A DNA stretch of 64,000 bases from Actinomycetota bacterium (GTDB lineage Bacteria > Actinomycetota > UBA4738 > HRBIN12): contig DASSCU010000020.1 in assembly GCA_035697485.1 (NCBI GenBank), positions 19,109-83,108 on the forward strand, read 5' to 3'. The translations under genes and the position numbers were made by a program. The notes below the pieces were generated by a model. That model worked only from the letters and a program-made list of their open reading frames with translations, was not told where the DNA came from and did not search any database. Of this stretch, positions 17,453 to 25,782 are shown piece after piece (the stretch's first letter is position 1; each line of letters begins with the position of its first letter).

Positions 17453-18138
17453 GCGATCACCGCCCAGGAGTCGATCACCGATTCGATGTCACCGCGGTTG
17501 CGGCCGTAACACTCGGCGCTGCAGAGCACCGCCAGCACGTAGACCTTGTCGGATGCCGGATCCATGTACGCGGTCTGCGAGATCTGCACGAACCGGTCGT
17601 CGAAGAAGACGTTCGGCCCACCGGCCGTGACGTCGCCTTCGAGCGCGGAGGCCCAGATCTGCGCCTCGAAGTGCAGACCACGGAACCCGTCCTTCTCGAC
17701 GCGGTCGTCGTAAGCGAGGAACGCGACGGCCTCACGACCCACCTGGTCCTGGATCGCGTCGATCGGTACGATCAGGTTCCTCAGCGCCTGGTAGTTGATT
17801 CCGTCGCGCTGCTGCACCGTCAGCCGCAGCACGGCGGCGATCCCTTGCGGATACTCGGAGTAGTAGCCGGTCTGCGACATCACGTGCTCGACCGTGGGGG
17901 AGGGGTGGGCGTCGAGCCCGATCAACCACTCCACGGGATCGGGGGTGCTCACCGGCGGCCCCGCCGGCTCGCCCTGCAGCGTCGCCTCGTCGAAGACGGT
18001 CCAATCGATCGGCACCTTGAACGCCGTTCGCGCCTCCGTGTTGCGGACGTACTCGTAGCTCGGCGACCCGCACGCGACGAGGACCGACGCGCCGGCGGCG
18101 AGCGCGAGCGCCGCGGTCAGGGAACGGCGGAAGCTCAT
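17449..18138 (-). CDS. putative lipoprotein, partner of the FtsH-like protease
   Basis: A 229-residue exported protein. The ATG at 18138 opens a signal peptide (SFRRSLTAALALAAGAS) ending in the lipobox VLVAC, whose Cys would be lipidated. The mature part is alpha/beta with two cysteines close together near the C-terminus (LCSAECYG), perhaps a disulfide. No known domain was recognised; it is reminiscent of PsbP/LpqN-like secreted proteins. Its stop overlaps the start of the FtsH-like gene by 4 bases, so the two are likely made together and may work together at the membrane. Confidence 0.7.
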   Translation of the reverse strand: MSFRRSLTAALALAAGASVLVACGSPSYEYVRNTEARTAFKVPIDWTVFDEATLQGEPAGPPVSTPDPVEWLIGLDAHPSPTVEHVMSQTGYYSEYPQGIAAVLRLTVQQRDGINYQALRNLIVPIDAIQDQVGREAVAFLAYDDRVEKDGFRGLHFEAQIWASALEGDVTAGGPNVFFDDRFVQISQTAYMDPASDKVYVLAVLCSAECYGRNRGDIESVIDSWAVIA

Positions 18139-18222
18139 CGTTGCATCATCCCATGCCTGTTCGGAACGGGACCCCCTTCGGATCGGTATCGGCACCCGAG
18201 GCGGGGACCCGAAGTGCGCCGG

Positions 18223-18666
18223 TCAGGGCCGCAGGGCCCGACGCTCGAACGGGATCGACAACGCGATCGTCGTGCGCGTCGTGACGTTGGCCTTCTCGCG
18301 CAGGCGGCGGATCAGATCCTCCAGCTCCGTCGTCGTGCGCGTGCGCACCTTCAGGACGTAGTTCGTCTCACCCGCGACGCTGAAGCAGTCCTCGACCTCG
18401 GGGAACTCCGCGACGCGGTCGGGGAGGTCGTCCGGCTGCCGCGGGTCCAGCGGCGAGGCGGCGATCAGGGCGGTGACGGAGAGGCCGAGCGCCTCGGGGT
18501 CGACCACGGCCGCGTAGCCCCGGATCACCCCCTGTTGCTCCAGCTTGCGCACCCGGTCGTGCACGGCCGACGCCGAGAGCCCGACGCGGGCAGCCACGTC
18601 GGCGTAGGTCGCCCGGGCGTCCTGCTGCAGGGCGGCGACGATGTCGAGGTCTCGCTCGTCGAGCAT
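18223..18666 (-). CDS. Lrp/AsnC family transcriptional regulator
   Basis: A 147-residue regulator: an N-terminal helix-turn-helix (about 3-60, LDERDLDIVAALQQDARATY and GLSASAVHDRVRKLEQQGVI) and a C-terminal RAM ligand-binding domain with CFSVAGETNYVLKVRTRTT. Such proteins sense amino acids and form octamers. The start is fixed by TATGAT (18673-18678 on the complementary strand) 6 bases upstream, a leaderless arrangement; the longer open frame beyond it is discarded. It is divergent from the reverse-transcriptase-like gene, 204 bases away, and might regulate it. Confidence 0.9.
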   Translation of the reverse strand: MLDERDLDIVAALQQDARATYADVAARVGLSASAVHDRVRKLEQQGVIRGYAAVVDPEALGLSVTALIAASPLDPRQPDDLPDRVAEFPEVEDCFSVAGETNYVLKVRTRTTTELEDLIRRLREKANVTTRTTIALSIPFERRALRP

Positions 18667-18782
18667 CGACCAATCATATGGCCCGTCCGCGGCCGGGAAC
18701 CTCGGCCGGGCGCGTGGGCCGTCCGGCGGTGTCGACCAAGCGGCCGATACCAGGGGTGAGGCCGCCGGACGCCGCCGGCCGA

Positions 18783-18812
18783 TTGCGCGCACCCGCGCCG
18801 CTCGTCTACAAC
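18783..18812 (+). promoter_or_regulatory. candidate promoter of the reverse-transcriptase-like gene
   Basis: A -35-like TTGCGC (18783-18788) and -10-like TACAAC (18807-18812) are separated by 18 bases. Transcription would start near 18819, giving a leader of about 50 bases that contains the hairpin at 18830-18865. Confidence 0.4.
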
Positions 18813-18829
18813 GTGCCATCGGCACCGAC

Positions 18830-18865
18830 CTCCTTCCGGCAGCCGCGACGCGGCGCTGGAAGGAG
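18830..18865 (+). promoter_or_regulatory. 5'-leader hairpin that buries the ribosome binding site
   Basis: CTCCTTCC (18830-18837) pairs perfectly with GGAAGGAG (18858-18865); inside, GCCGC (18842-18846) pairs with GCGGC (18850-18854) around a GAC loop, with a 4/3 internal loop between. The right arm contains the only Shine-Dalgarno sequence, AAGGAG, 5 bases before the GTG start. In RNA this stem would hide the ribosome binding site, so translation of the downstream gene could be controlled, possibly by its own product. Confidence 0.55.
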
Positions 18866-18870
18866 CCCCG

Positions 18871-19617
18871 GTGGGTGTGACGAGCCCGAGGTCGGGGTGG
18901 CGCGAGGATCCGATCCGCACGGAGATCGTCCCCGCTCGGCCGGGCGCGACGCGCACGATCACCCATCTCGGCGAGCACGACCGTCGCCGGTACGAGGTCG
19001 CGGTCGCCGCAGTGATCCCGGACGTGGAGCGCGTCCTCGGCGCCGGGGTGGTCGCGAACCGGGCCCGGCCGGACCCGGGCGGGGTGGCGCTCGAGCCCTG
19101 GGATGTCGCTCGTCGACGGTACGCCCGTTCGATCGCGACGGCCGTGGCGGGGCCGTGGCGTGCCGCGTTCGTCGGTGACGTCCACGACTGCTACGGCTCG
19201 ATCGATCCGTCGATCGCGGAGCGCTCGTTACGCAGCATCGGCGCTTCCGGAGGGTCGATCGAGCGCGTCGGCGCGGTCCTGCGGCGCCTCGAGGACCGTG
19301 GCGTGCGCGGGCTGCCCGTCGGGCCGGAGCCGTCGGCCGTGCTCGCCAACGCGGTACTGGCCTCGGTCGATCGAGCGCTGGCGGCGGCGGTCTACAGGCC
19401 GGCCTTCCGCTGGGTGGACGACGTCGTCGTGTTCGCCCACGACCGGCGCGAGGCCCGGATGGCAGCGGCTTCGTTCGCCCGGGCGCTGGACGCGCTCGGT
19501 CTCGAGGCACATCCCGGGAAATGCCGGATCGTGAACGATCCCGGTGCCCTGCTCGCGGTCGTCTCGGGGCGTTCCGCCACGCGCGGCCCGGCCCGTGGCA
19601 TGATGCGCCCGCCGTGA
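18871..19617 (+). CDS. reverse-transcriptase-like protein, short stand-alone
   Basis: A 248-residue protein with the ordered motifs of a retroid RNA-directed DNA polymerase. Motif A reads FVGDVHDCYGSID (Asp103), motif B RGLPVGPEPSAVLAN (146-160), motif C FRWVDDVVVF (Asp183-Asp184, the YxDD box with Trp for Tyr) and motif D ALGLEAHPGKCRI (Lys217). The N-terminal RTITHLGEHDRRRYEVA resembles the region before motif A in group II intron and defence RTs. It lacks the maturase X and endonuclease domains of intron proteins and no intron RNA was seen. A GTG start is preceded by AAGGAG at 5 bases. The stop overlaps the next GTG by 4 bases. A defence RT, a domesticated intron RT or an inactive relative are all possible. 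Confidence 0.75.
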   Translation: MGVTSPRSGWREDPIRTEIVPARPGATRTITHLGEHDRRRYEVAVAAVIPDVERVLGAGVVANRARPDPGGVALEPWDVARRRYARSIATAVAGPWRAAFVGDVHDCYGSIDPSIAERSLRSIGASGGSIERVGAVLRRLEDRGVRGLPVGPEPSAVLANAVLASVDRALAAAVYRPAFRWVDDVVVFAHDRREARMAAASFARALDALGLEAHPGKCRIVNDPGALLAVVSGRSATRGPARGMMRPP

Positions 19618-21122
19618 GGACCCTCTACCGTGCCGCCCGCATCCACACCCAGGCATACCCCGAGACGGGGGACTGGCTCTTGGTCGACGGACGGCACGTG
19701 CAGCGCGTCGGGGTCGGCGAGCCGCCGCAGGCCGACCGGGTCGTCGACCTGCCGGGCACCACGATCGTGCCGGGATTCATCGACGCGCACGTGCACCTGA
19801 CCGAGACCGGGCTCTCCCTCGCGAACGAAGACGTACGCGCCGCCCGCTCGGCCGACGACCTGCTCCGCGTCGTACGCGAGCGGGCCAGCGAGGGCGATGG
19901 GCCGCTGTTCCTGCTCGGGTACGACGAGTCTGCCTGGGAACCGCCCGACCTGCCCACGATCGCCGACCTCGACGAGGCGTGCGCGCGCCCGCTGATGATC
20001 CGCCGCGCCGACGGGCACATCGCGCTCGCGAACCGGGCGGCCCTCGAGGCCGGTGGGGTGCTCGACCGACCCGGGATCGACCGCGACGCCGGCGGGGGGC
20101 CGACCGGCGTCGTGACCCAGCAGGCGAATGACGCGCTCGGGCTGTGGGCGCTGTCGTCCATCGACGACCTCGCGCGACAGGACCTACAACTTCAGGCGGC
20201 CTCGCTCGCCGCGTCCAGAGGCGTGACGGCCGTCCACGAGATGTCGATGCCGCACTGGAGCGGGGAAGCCGACCTGCGGGTGCTGCTCGATCACCGGGCC
20301 CGCCTCCCGGTCGACGCCGCCGCGATCCCGGCGACGACCGACCTCGCGACCGCGATCGGCAGCGCGCTCACCGCGATCGGCGGCGACCTGCCGGTCGACG
20401 GATCGATCGGGGCGCGCACCGCCTGGATCGGCGAGGCCTACCTCGAGGGCGGGAACGGCGTCGCCTACTTCGCCGACGACGAGCTGGCGGAGTTCTTCCA
20501 CGGGGCGCACGCGGCCGGTCTGCAGGTCGGGGTGCACGCGATCGGCGACCGGGCGATCGAGCAGGTGCTCGCGGTCTGGGAGCGCGTCTACCACGCGCTG
20601 GACTCCCGCGAGCGGCGGCACTTCCGGGCCAGACGGCACCGCATCGAGCACTTCGAGGTGGTCACGACGTCGCAGGTGGAGCGCGCGGCGATGCTGGGGC
20701 TTGCGGCCTCGGTTCAACCGGCGTTCGACGCGACGTGGGGGGGTCCCGGCGGGCTCTACGAGCGGCGGCTCGGACCCCTGCGCGCCGCGAGCATGAATCC
20801 GTTCCGCGCGATGCTGGATCGAGGGGTCGAGGTCGGCGTCGGCTCCGACGCCCCGATCACCCCGCTCGATCCGATGCTCGCGATCGAGGCCCTCGAGCGC
20901 CATCACGATCCCGCCCAGCGCCTGTCCCGGCGGGAGGCGATCCGGCTGCACACGATCGGGTCGGCCCGCGTGGCCCACCAGGAGGACAAGAAGGGTGCAC
21001 TGGCGCCGGGCATGCACGCCGACCTCGCGGCGTTCGACGCGGATCCCTTCGAGGAACCCTCGGTCGACGGCCTGCGCCCGGTGCTCACCGTCTCGCTCGG
21101 CCGCGAGGTGTTCGCCACCTGA
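19614..21122 (+). CDS. amidohydrolase family protein (YtcJ-like)
   Basis: A 502-residue metal-dependent hydrolase of the TIM-barrel amidohydrolase superfamily. GFIDAHVHLTETG gives the metal-binding HxH, VGVHAIGDRAIEQVL and RHRIEHFEVV give the later His residues, and GSDAPITPLDPM the metal Asp. The arrangement matches the YtcJ/N-substituted formamide deformylase group. The GTG start overlaps the stop of the reverse-transcriptase-like gene (GTGA), so it should be translated from the same mRNA. Substrate unknown. Confidence 0.85.
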   Translation: MRTLYRAARIHTQAYPETGDWLLVDGRHVQRVGVGEPPQADRVVDLPGTTIVPGFIDAHVHLTETGLSLANEDVRAARSADDLLRVVRERASEGDGPLFLLGYDESAWEPPDLPTIADLDEACARPLMIRRADGHIALANRAALEAGGVLDRPGIDRDAGGGPTGVVTQQANDALGLWALSSIDDLARQDLQLQAASLAASRGVTAVHEMSMPHWSGEADLRVLLDHRARLPVDAAAIPATTDLATAIGSALTAIGGDLPVDGSIGARTAWIGEAYLEGGNGVAYFADDELAEFFHGAHAAGLQVGVHAIGDRAIEQVLAVWERVYHALDSRERRHFRARRHRIEHFEVVTTSQVERAAMLGLAASVQPAFDATWGGPGGLYERRLGPLRAASMNPFRAMLDRGVEVGVGSDAPITPLDPMLAIEALERHHDPAQRLSRREAIRLHTIGSARVAHQEDKKGALAPGMHADLAAFDADPFEEPSVDGLRPVLTVSLGREVFAT

Positions 21123-21445
21123 TCGTGAGTCCGGACACGATCCCTCGTCCCTTGTCACTCTTTCTCCGTCCCGATGGTTGACCACGACACGCCGTCGGGC
21201 GTACCGTGCGGCCGCGCCATCGCTCCGGCGACGGCGCACGAGGGTCCGAGCGGCTGAGTAGAGAACGCGGCGCCCCGGCGTCGCGGCCCCAAAGGTCGCT
21301 CGGGCCCTCATCGCGTCCGTGGCCGGATCGCTCGCGGCGGATCGCGCGCGCCCTCGCCCCGATCGGGAATGCCGATGCCGGCAGCGGCGTTGGTGCGTTC
21401 CCATGACGTTCGTGCGACGGCCGGGAACCGATGCCTGCCGCGTGG
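21123..21445. other. intergenic stretch without recognised gene
   Basis: No frame here looks like a protein on either strand; the minus-strand frame of 132 codons is Arg-rich and lacks hydrophobic periodicity. Nothing else was recognised apart from the promoter at its right end. Confidence 0.6.
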
Positions 21446-21473
21446 TTGCACGAGCGAGCAGTGGCAGTAGGAT
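21446..21473 (+). promoter_or_regulatory. promoter of the DUF4193 gene
   Basis: TTGCAC (21446-21451) and TAGGAT (21468-21473) with a 16-base spacer match the housekeeping sigma consensus. Transcription would start near 21480, 35 bases before the ATG, with GGAGGGATGAG as ribosome binding site. Confidence 0.6.
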
Positions 21474-21515
21474 ACGCGCGCATCGGGGGGAGGACCGAAC
21501 CCTCGGAGGGATGAG

Positions 21516-21884
21516 ATGAGCGACACGATGAGCGACATCGACGAACCGATCGACGAGGAAGCGGAGGAGATAGACGAGGAAGCCGAGCCCAGTGAGGCCG
21601 AGCTCGCCGACGCCACCGTGCCCCCGGACCCGGCGACCGGCGGGGACGTCGAGTCGATCCAGGAGCTGCTGGTCAAGCAGGAGGCCGCCGACGAGGCCGA
21701 TGCCGACGAGGAAGAGGAGGCGGTGGTCGCCCTCACGAAGGAGGAGCGACTGGCAGCCGACCCGCCGGAGTCCAGGGTCGTCCCGATGCAGGAGACCGAG
21801 TTCGTCTGCAAGCGATGCTTCCTAGTGAAACACCGGAGCCAGCTGGCCGACAAGAAGCGGACGCTGTGCCGCGACTGCGCCTGA
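21516..21884 (+). CDS. DUF4193 family protein
   Basis: A 122-residue very acidic protein. The C-terminal 45 residues carry the DUF4193 signature: EFVCKRCFLVKHRSQLADKK followed by LCRDCA, a four-Cys zinc knuckle. The N-terminal two-thirds are Glu/Asp/Ala-rich and probably disordered. The family is an actinobacterial signature without known function. A strong promoter and ribosome binding site precede the ATG, suggesting high expression. The Lnt-Ppm gene begins inside its last codons. Confidence 0.9.
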   Translation: MSDTMSDIDEPIDEEAEEIDEEAEPSEAELADATVPPDPATGGDVESIQELLVKQEAADEADADEEEEAVVALTKEERLAADPPESRVVPMQETEFVCKRCFLVKHRSQLADKKRTLCRDCA

Positions 21885-24151
21885 CGGCGCGGCCCGCCCT
21901 CCCGCTCGCCCTCCTGATCGCAGCCGCCTCCGGCGCCCTGCTGTCCATGGCGTTCCCACCGGTGGGCGCGTGGCCGGTCGCGTTCGTCGCCCTCGCGCCG
22001 CTGCTCTGGCTGCTCGCCGGCCACGGTCCCCGTCGAGGGTTCGTGCTCGGACTCGCGTACGGTCTCGCGTTCCACGGCGCGACGCTCTACTGGATCCTGC
22101 GCTTCGGCGAGATGGCATGGGTCGCGCTGACCCTCGTCTCCGCCCTCTGGGTGGCGCTGTTCGGCGCCCTCGTCCCGGCTCTGCGCCGGCCGGGGCGGCC
22201 GTTGATCACCCTACTCGGCATCGCCTCGACATGGACCGTGCTCGAGTGGTGCAAGGGCATGTGGCCGCTCGGTGGATTCACGTGGGGCACGATCGGGGTC
22301 TCGCAGGTCGACAACCTCGCGACCGTGCGACTCGGCACGGTCGCCGGCGTCTGGGGGGTGACGTTCGCCGTCGTGACGGTCAACGCGGCGCTGGCGCAGC
22401 TCGTCGGCGGGGGAGGGGACCGACGCGGACGCGCCGTAATCGCGGCCGTCGCGGCCGTGCTGGCGCTCGCGCCGCTCGCCCTGCCGTTCGCGGCTGCCGA
22501 TGGGCAGGCCATCGATGTCGCCGCGATCCAGATCGACGTGCGAGAGGCCCGTGACGGCACGACCACCGACGAGGATCGCCGCGTCGCGGAGATGAATATC
22601 GCTCAGCACGAACGCCTGGCGGGGGAGCCGCCTCCCGATCTGGTCGTCTGGGGTGAGGGCGCCCTCGACCCGGCGGCGGCCGCCGACCCGGAGCTGCGGT
22701 CGACCGTCTCGCAGAGCGTCGCCGAGGTCGGTGTGCCCACGGTCATCGGCGCCGTGGTCGACGACCCCGACGGCAGTCAGCACACGTCCGTCCTGCAGCT
22801 CGACGCGGAGGGTGTGGAGATCGACCGATACGACAAGACGCGGCTCGTGCCGTTCGGGGAGTTCGTGCCGTTCCGTTCGCGGCTGGAGTGGATCGAGGCG
22901 ATCGACCAGGTCCCGGTGGACCGGGTGCCGGGGGAGGGGACCCACCTCTTCGAGGCTCCCGGCCTGCCGCGCTTCAGCACGCCAATCTGTTACGAGAACT
23001 CCTTCCCGGCCATCACCCGGGGGATCGTGGATGCCGGGGCAGGCTTCGTCATCGTGCCGGTGAACAACGCGTCGTACGGCTTCACGGCGGCGAGCGCCCA
23101 GCACCTACAGATGTCGCAGATGCGCGCGATCGAGACCGGTCGCTGGTACGTGAACGCGGCGATCTCGGGCATCAGCGCCTTCGTCGACCCCTCGGGACGC
23201 ATCGTCGATTCCGCGGGGTTGTTCGAGCCCGCTATCCTTCGGCACACCATCCGGTCCTCCGATCAACGCACGTGGTTCGTCCGGCTGGGGGACTGGCTCC
23301 CCTGGCTCGCCCTCGCGTTCCTGGTCGTCGCGCTCGTCGTGCCCCGACGCCGCTCGGGCGCGAGGCCCGCCCCAGAACCGCTCACGCCCCAGGAGCGCCG
23401 CACCCTCGTGATCTTGCCGACCTTCGAGGAGCGCGCCACGATCGAGCAGGTGCTGCGTGGGGTCCGCAAGGCGCCGCACGACGTCGACGTGGTGGTGATC
23501 GACGACTCCTCGAGTGACGGCACGGCCGCGGTGGTCCGTGACGTGATGTCGACCGAGCCCCACATCCGGCTGGTCCAGCGGCCTCGGCGCTCCGGGCTCG
23601 CGAGTGCGTACCAGCACGGCTTCGGGCTCGCGCTCGAGGAAGGGTACGACCTCGTGGTGGAGATGGATTCAGACCTCTCCCACGACCCGGTCGAGCTCCC
23701 ACGGCTGCTCGACGCCGTGGCCGAGGGCTCGGATCTCGTCGTCGGGAGCCGGTACGTGCCCGGCGGTTCGGTCACGAACTGGAGCCGAGCCAGGGTCGCG
23801 CTGTCGCGTGCGGGGAACACATATGCGCGGCTCATGCTGGGCATCCCGCTGCACGACGCCACGAGCGGGTTCCGCGTCTACCGCAGGACCCTGCTCGAGG
23901 AGCTCGTCGCCGAGCCGATCGCCTCGGAGGGCTACGGGTTCCAGATCGAGCTCGTCCTGCGGTCCTGGGAGCTCGGTGCGACGCTGGCCGAGGTGCCGAT
24001 CACGTTCCGCGAACGCGAGCACGGCCACTCGAAGCTCTCCAAGCGCATCGTCGTGGAGGCGTTGTGGCTCGTGACCCGCTGGGGGCTCGCCGTCCGTTTC
24101 CGCCGCCCGCCGACCGAGACGGCCCCCACTCGGCACGCAGTTTCCCGATAA
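21866..24151 (+). CDS. apolipoprotein N-acyltransferase / polyprenol monophosphomannose synthase fusion
   Basis: A 761-residue two-domain protein. The N-terminal part (about 1-515) is Lnt-like: six or more membrane helices and a nitrilase domain with the Glu of VVWGEGALDP, Lys of YDKTRLVPFGEFVPF and Cys of ICYENSFP as catalytic triad. The C-terminal part (about 525-745) is a GT2 glycosyltransferase with LPTFEERATIEQVL, VIDDSSSDGT and EMDSDLSHDP, matching Ppm1. The same fusion occurs in Mycobacterium tuberculosis Ppm1. It would N-acylate lipoproteins and make polyprenyl-phosphate-mannose for mannosylation. GTG at 21866 overlaps the DUF4193 gene by 19 bases. Confidence 0.9.
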   Translation: MPRLRLTARPALPLALLIAAASGALLSMAFPPVGAWPVAFVALAPLLWLLAGHGPRRGFVLGLAYGLAFHGATLYWILRFGEMAWVALTLVSALWVALFGALVPALRRPGRPLITLLGIASTWTVLEWCKGMWPLGGFTWGTIGVSQVDNLATVRLGTVAGVWGVTFAVVTVNAALAQLVGGGGDRRGRAVIAAVAAVLALAPLALPFAAADGQAIDVAAIQIDVREARDGTTTDEDRRVAEMNIAQHERLAGEPPPDLVVWGEGALDPAAAADPELRSTVSQSVAEVGVPTVIGAVVDDPDGSQHTSVLQLDAEGVEIDRYDKTRLVPFGEFVPFRSRLEWIEAIDQVPVDRVPGEGTHLFEAPGLPRFSTPICYENSFPAITRGIVDAGAGFVIVPVNNASYGFTAASAQHLQMSQMRAIETGRWYVNAAISGISAFVDPSGRIVDSAGLFEPAILRHTIRSSDQRTWFVRLGDWLPWLALAFLVVALVVPRRRSGARPAPEPLTPQERRTLVILPTFEERATIEQVLRGVRKAPHDVDVVVIDDSSSDGTAAVVRDVMSTEPHIRLVQRPRRSGLASAYQHGFGLALEEGYDLVVEMDSDLSHDPVELPRLLDAVAEGSDLVVGSRYVPGGSVTNWSRARVALSRAGNTYARLMLGIPLHDATSGFRVYRRTLLEELVAEPIASEGYGFQIELVLRSWELGATLAEVPITFREREHGHSKLSKRIVVEALWLVTRWGLAVRFRRPPTETAPTRHAVSR

Positions 24152-24285
24152 CGTGCATTATGTCACTTAGCTCGGATGAGCCCCAGACGGGTCATCTCCG
24201 CTCGTTCCCCCGTTTGAAGTAGCTCGTGGCGCGAGCGAGCAGCTGCTGGGTCCGGACCGGAGCGTGGTCGAGGCCGGGTACCCCG

Positions 24286-25782
24286 TCAGTCCGGCGGCTC
24301 CGCCAGCCCCCACCGCAGCCGGAGGTGCCGGGCGGCCCTCGCCTCGTCGAGACGGCGGACCGGGGTACTGACGGGCGCCTCGTGCAGCAGGTCCGGATCG
24401 GTTCGTGCCTCCTCGGCCGCCTGCAGGAACGCGTCGGCCATGCCGTCGAGCGTCTGTTGGGACTCCGTCTCGGTAGGCTCGATCATCATCGCCTCGTCGA
24501 CGACGAGCGGGAAGTACACCGTGGGCGGGTGATACCCGAGGTCGATGAGTCGCTTGGCCACGTCCATGGCCCGGACGCCGGTCTCCTTCTTCAGCGGCTC
24601 CGCCGTCGAAACGAACTCGTGCATCGGCGGGACCTGGGGATAGGCCAGCGGGAACGCGACGGCCAGCCTCGCCGCGAGGTAGTTGGCGTTGAGCGCGGCG
24701 AGCTCGCTCACCTCGGTGAGCCCGTCGCCGCCGTGCGCGAAGACGTAGGCGTACGCGCGGACCAGCACCCCGATGTTCCCGTTGAAGCCGTGCAGCCGCC
24801 CGATCGACCTCGGTCGGTCGCGGTCCCAGCGGAACGTGCCGTCGTCGTCGCGAGCCACGATCGGGGCCGGCAGGTAATCGACGAGGTGCGACGCGACGCC
24901 GACGGGCCCGGCGCCCGGCCCTCCCCCGCCATGCGGGGTGGCGAACGTCTTGTGCGTGTTGATGTGCACGATGTCGAAGCCCATGTCGCCCGGGCGCGTC
25001 TTACCCATGATCGCGTTGAGGTTCGCGCCGTCGTAGTAGACGAGCGCCCCCACCGAGTGCAGCAGCGCGGTGATCTCTTCGATCCGTTCCTCGAACAGGC
25101 CGAGGGTGTTCGGGTTCGTGAGCATCAGGCCTGCGACCTCGTCGTCCACGAGCCCGCGCAGAGCCTCCACGTCGACGAGCCCGCGCTCGTCGGACGGCAC
25201 GTTGACGGACTCGAACCCCGCGAGACGGACGCTGGCGGGATTTGTGCCGTGCGCAGCGTCGGGGATCAGCACCTTCGGGCGCTGCCGGCCGTGGTCCGAG
25301 TGGAATGCCCGCATGATCAACAGGCCGGTCATCTCCCCACACGCGCCTGCCGGCGGTTGCAGCGTCGCCCGGGACATGCCCGTGATCTCGCAGAGGGCCT
25401 CCTCGAGGCGCCAGAGCATCTCGAGGGTGCCCTGCACCGTGGCGTCGGGCTGCAGGGGGTGGACCCGCTGGAACCCCGGGAAGCCCGCGACGGTCTCCGC
25501 GACCTTGGGGTTGTATTTCATCGTGCACGAGCCGAGCGGATACGGGCCGGTGTCGACGCCGTAGTTCAGCTGCGACAGCATCGTGTAGTGACGCACGATG
25601 TCGACCTCCGCCACCCGTGGGAGCTCGGGAGCCTGCACGCGCCGATGCGGCTCGGGCACCGTGACCTCCGGTACGTCCAGTGGCGCGAAGGCCGATGCGC
25701 GCCGCCCTGGCGAGGATCGGTCGGCGATCGTGCCCGTCGATGCCGGCGGGCCCTGGGTCCGGATCGGCGCCCCCCCGTTCAC
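24286..25782 (-). CDS. gcvPB: glycine dehydrogenase (aminomethyl-transferring) subunit 2
   Basis: A 498-residue PLP enzyme, the C-terminal half of the glycine cleavage P protein. SCTMKYNPK (substrate loop), DAAHGTNPASVRLAGF and HINTHKTFATPHGGGGPGAGP (containing the Schiff-base lysine in NTHKTF) are diagnostic. Together with subunit 1 it decarboxylates glycine and passes the aminomethyl group to GcvH. The GTG start at 25782 overlaps the subunit 1 stop by 4 bases, and this start gives the usual N-terminus, so the longer open frame is rejected. Mycobacteria have the two halves fused as GcvB. Confidence 0.95.
   Translation of the reverse strand: MNGGAPIRTQGPPASTGTIADRSSPGRRASAFAPLDVPEVTVPEPHRRVQAPELPRVAEVDIVRHYTMLSQLNYGVDTGPYPLGSCTMKYNPKVAETVAGFPGFQRVHPLQPDATVQGTLEMLWRLEEALCEITGMSRATLQPPAGACGEMTGLLIMRAFHSDHGRQRPKVLIPDAAHGTNPASVRLAGFESVNVPSDERGLVDVEALRGLVDDEVAGLMLTNPNTLGLFEERIEEITALLHSVGALVYYDGANLNAIMGKTRPGDMGFDIVHINTHKTFATPHGGGGPGAGPVGVASHLVDYLPAPIVARDDDGTFRWDRDRPRSIGRLHGFNGNIGVLVRAYAYVFAHGGDGLTEVSELAALNANYLAARLAVAFPLAYPQVPPMHEFVSTAEPLKKETGVRAMDVAKRLIDLGYHPPTVYFPLVVDEAMMIEPTETESQQTLDGMADAFLQAAEEARTDPDLLHEAPVSTPVRRLDEARAARHLRLRWGLAEPPD

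Noticed and set aside
14948..17509. 853-codon plus-strand open frame opposite cysS and the FtsH-like gene
   Set aside because: Arg/His/Val-rich antisense shadow of well-recognised minus-strand genes; GC-rich DNA gives such frames routinely.
21085..21483. 132-codon minus-strand frame in the 21.1-21.5 kb gap
   Set aside because: Arg/Pro/Ser-rich with no start signal and it overlaps the DUF4193 promoter and the end of the amidohydrolase.
24152..24285. Possible terminator between the lnt-ppm fusion and gcvPB
   Set aside because: Only weak short inverted repeats around 24222-24237 were seen; not enough to call.
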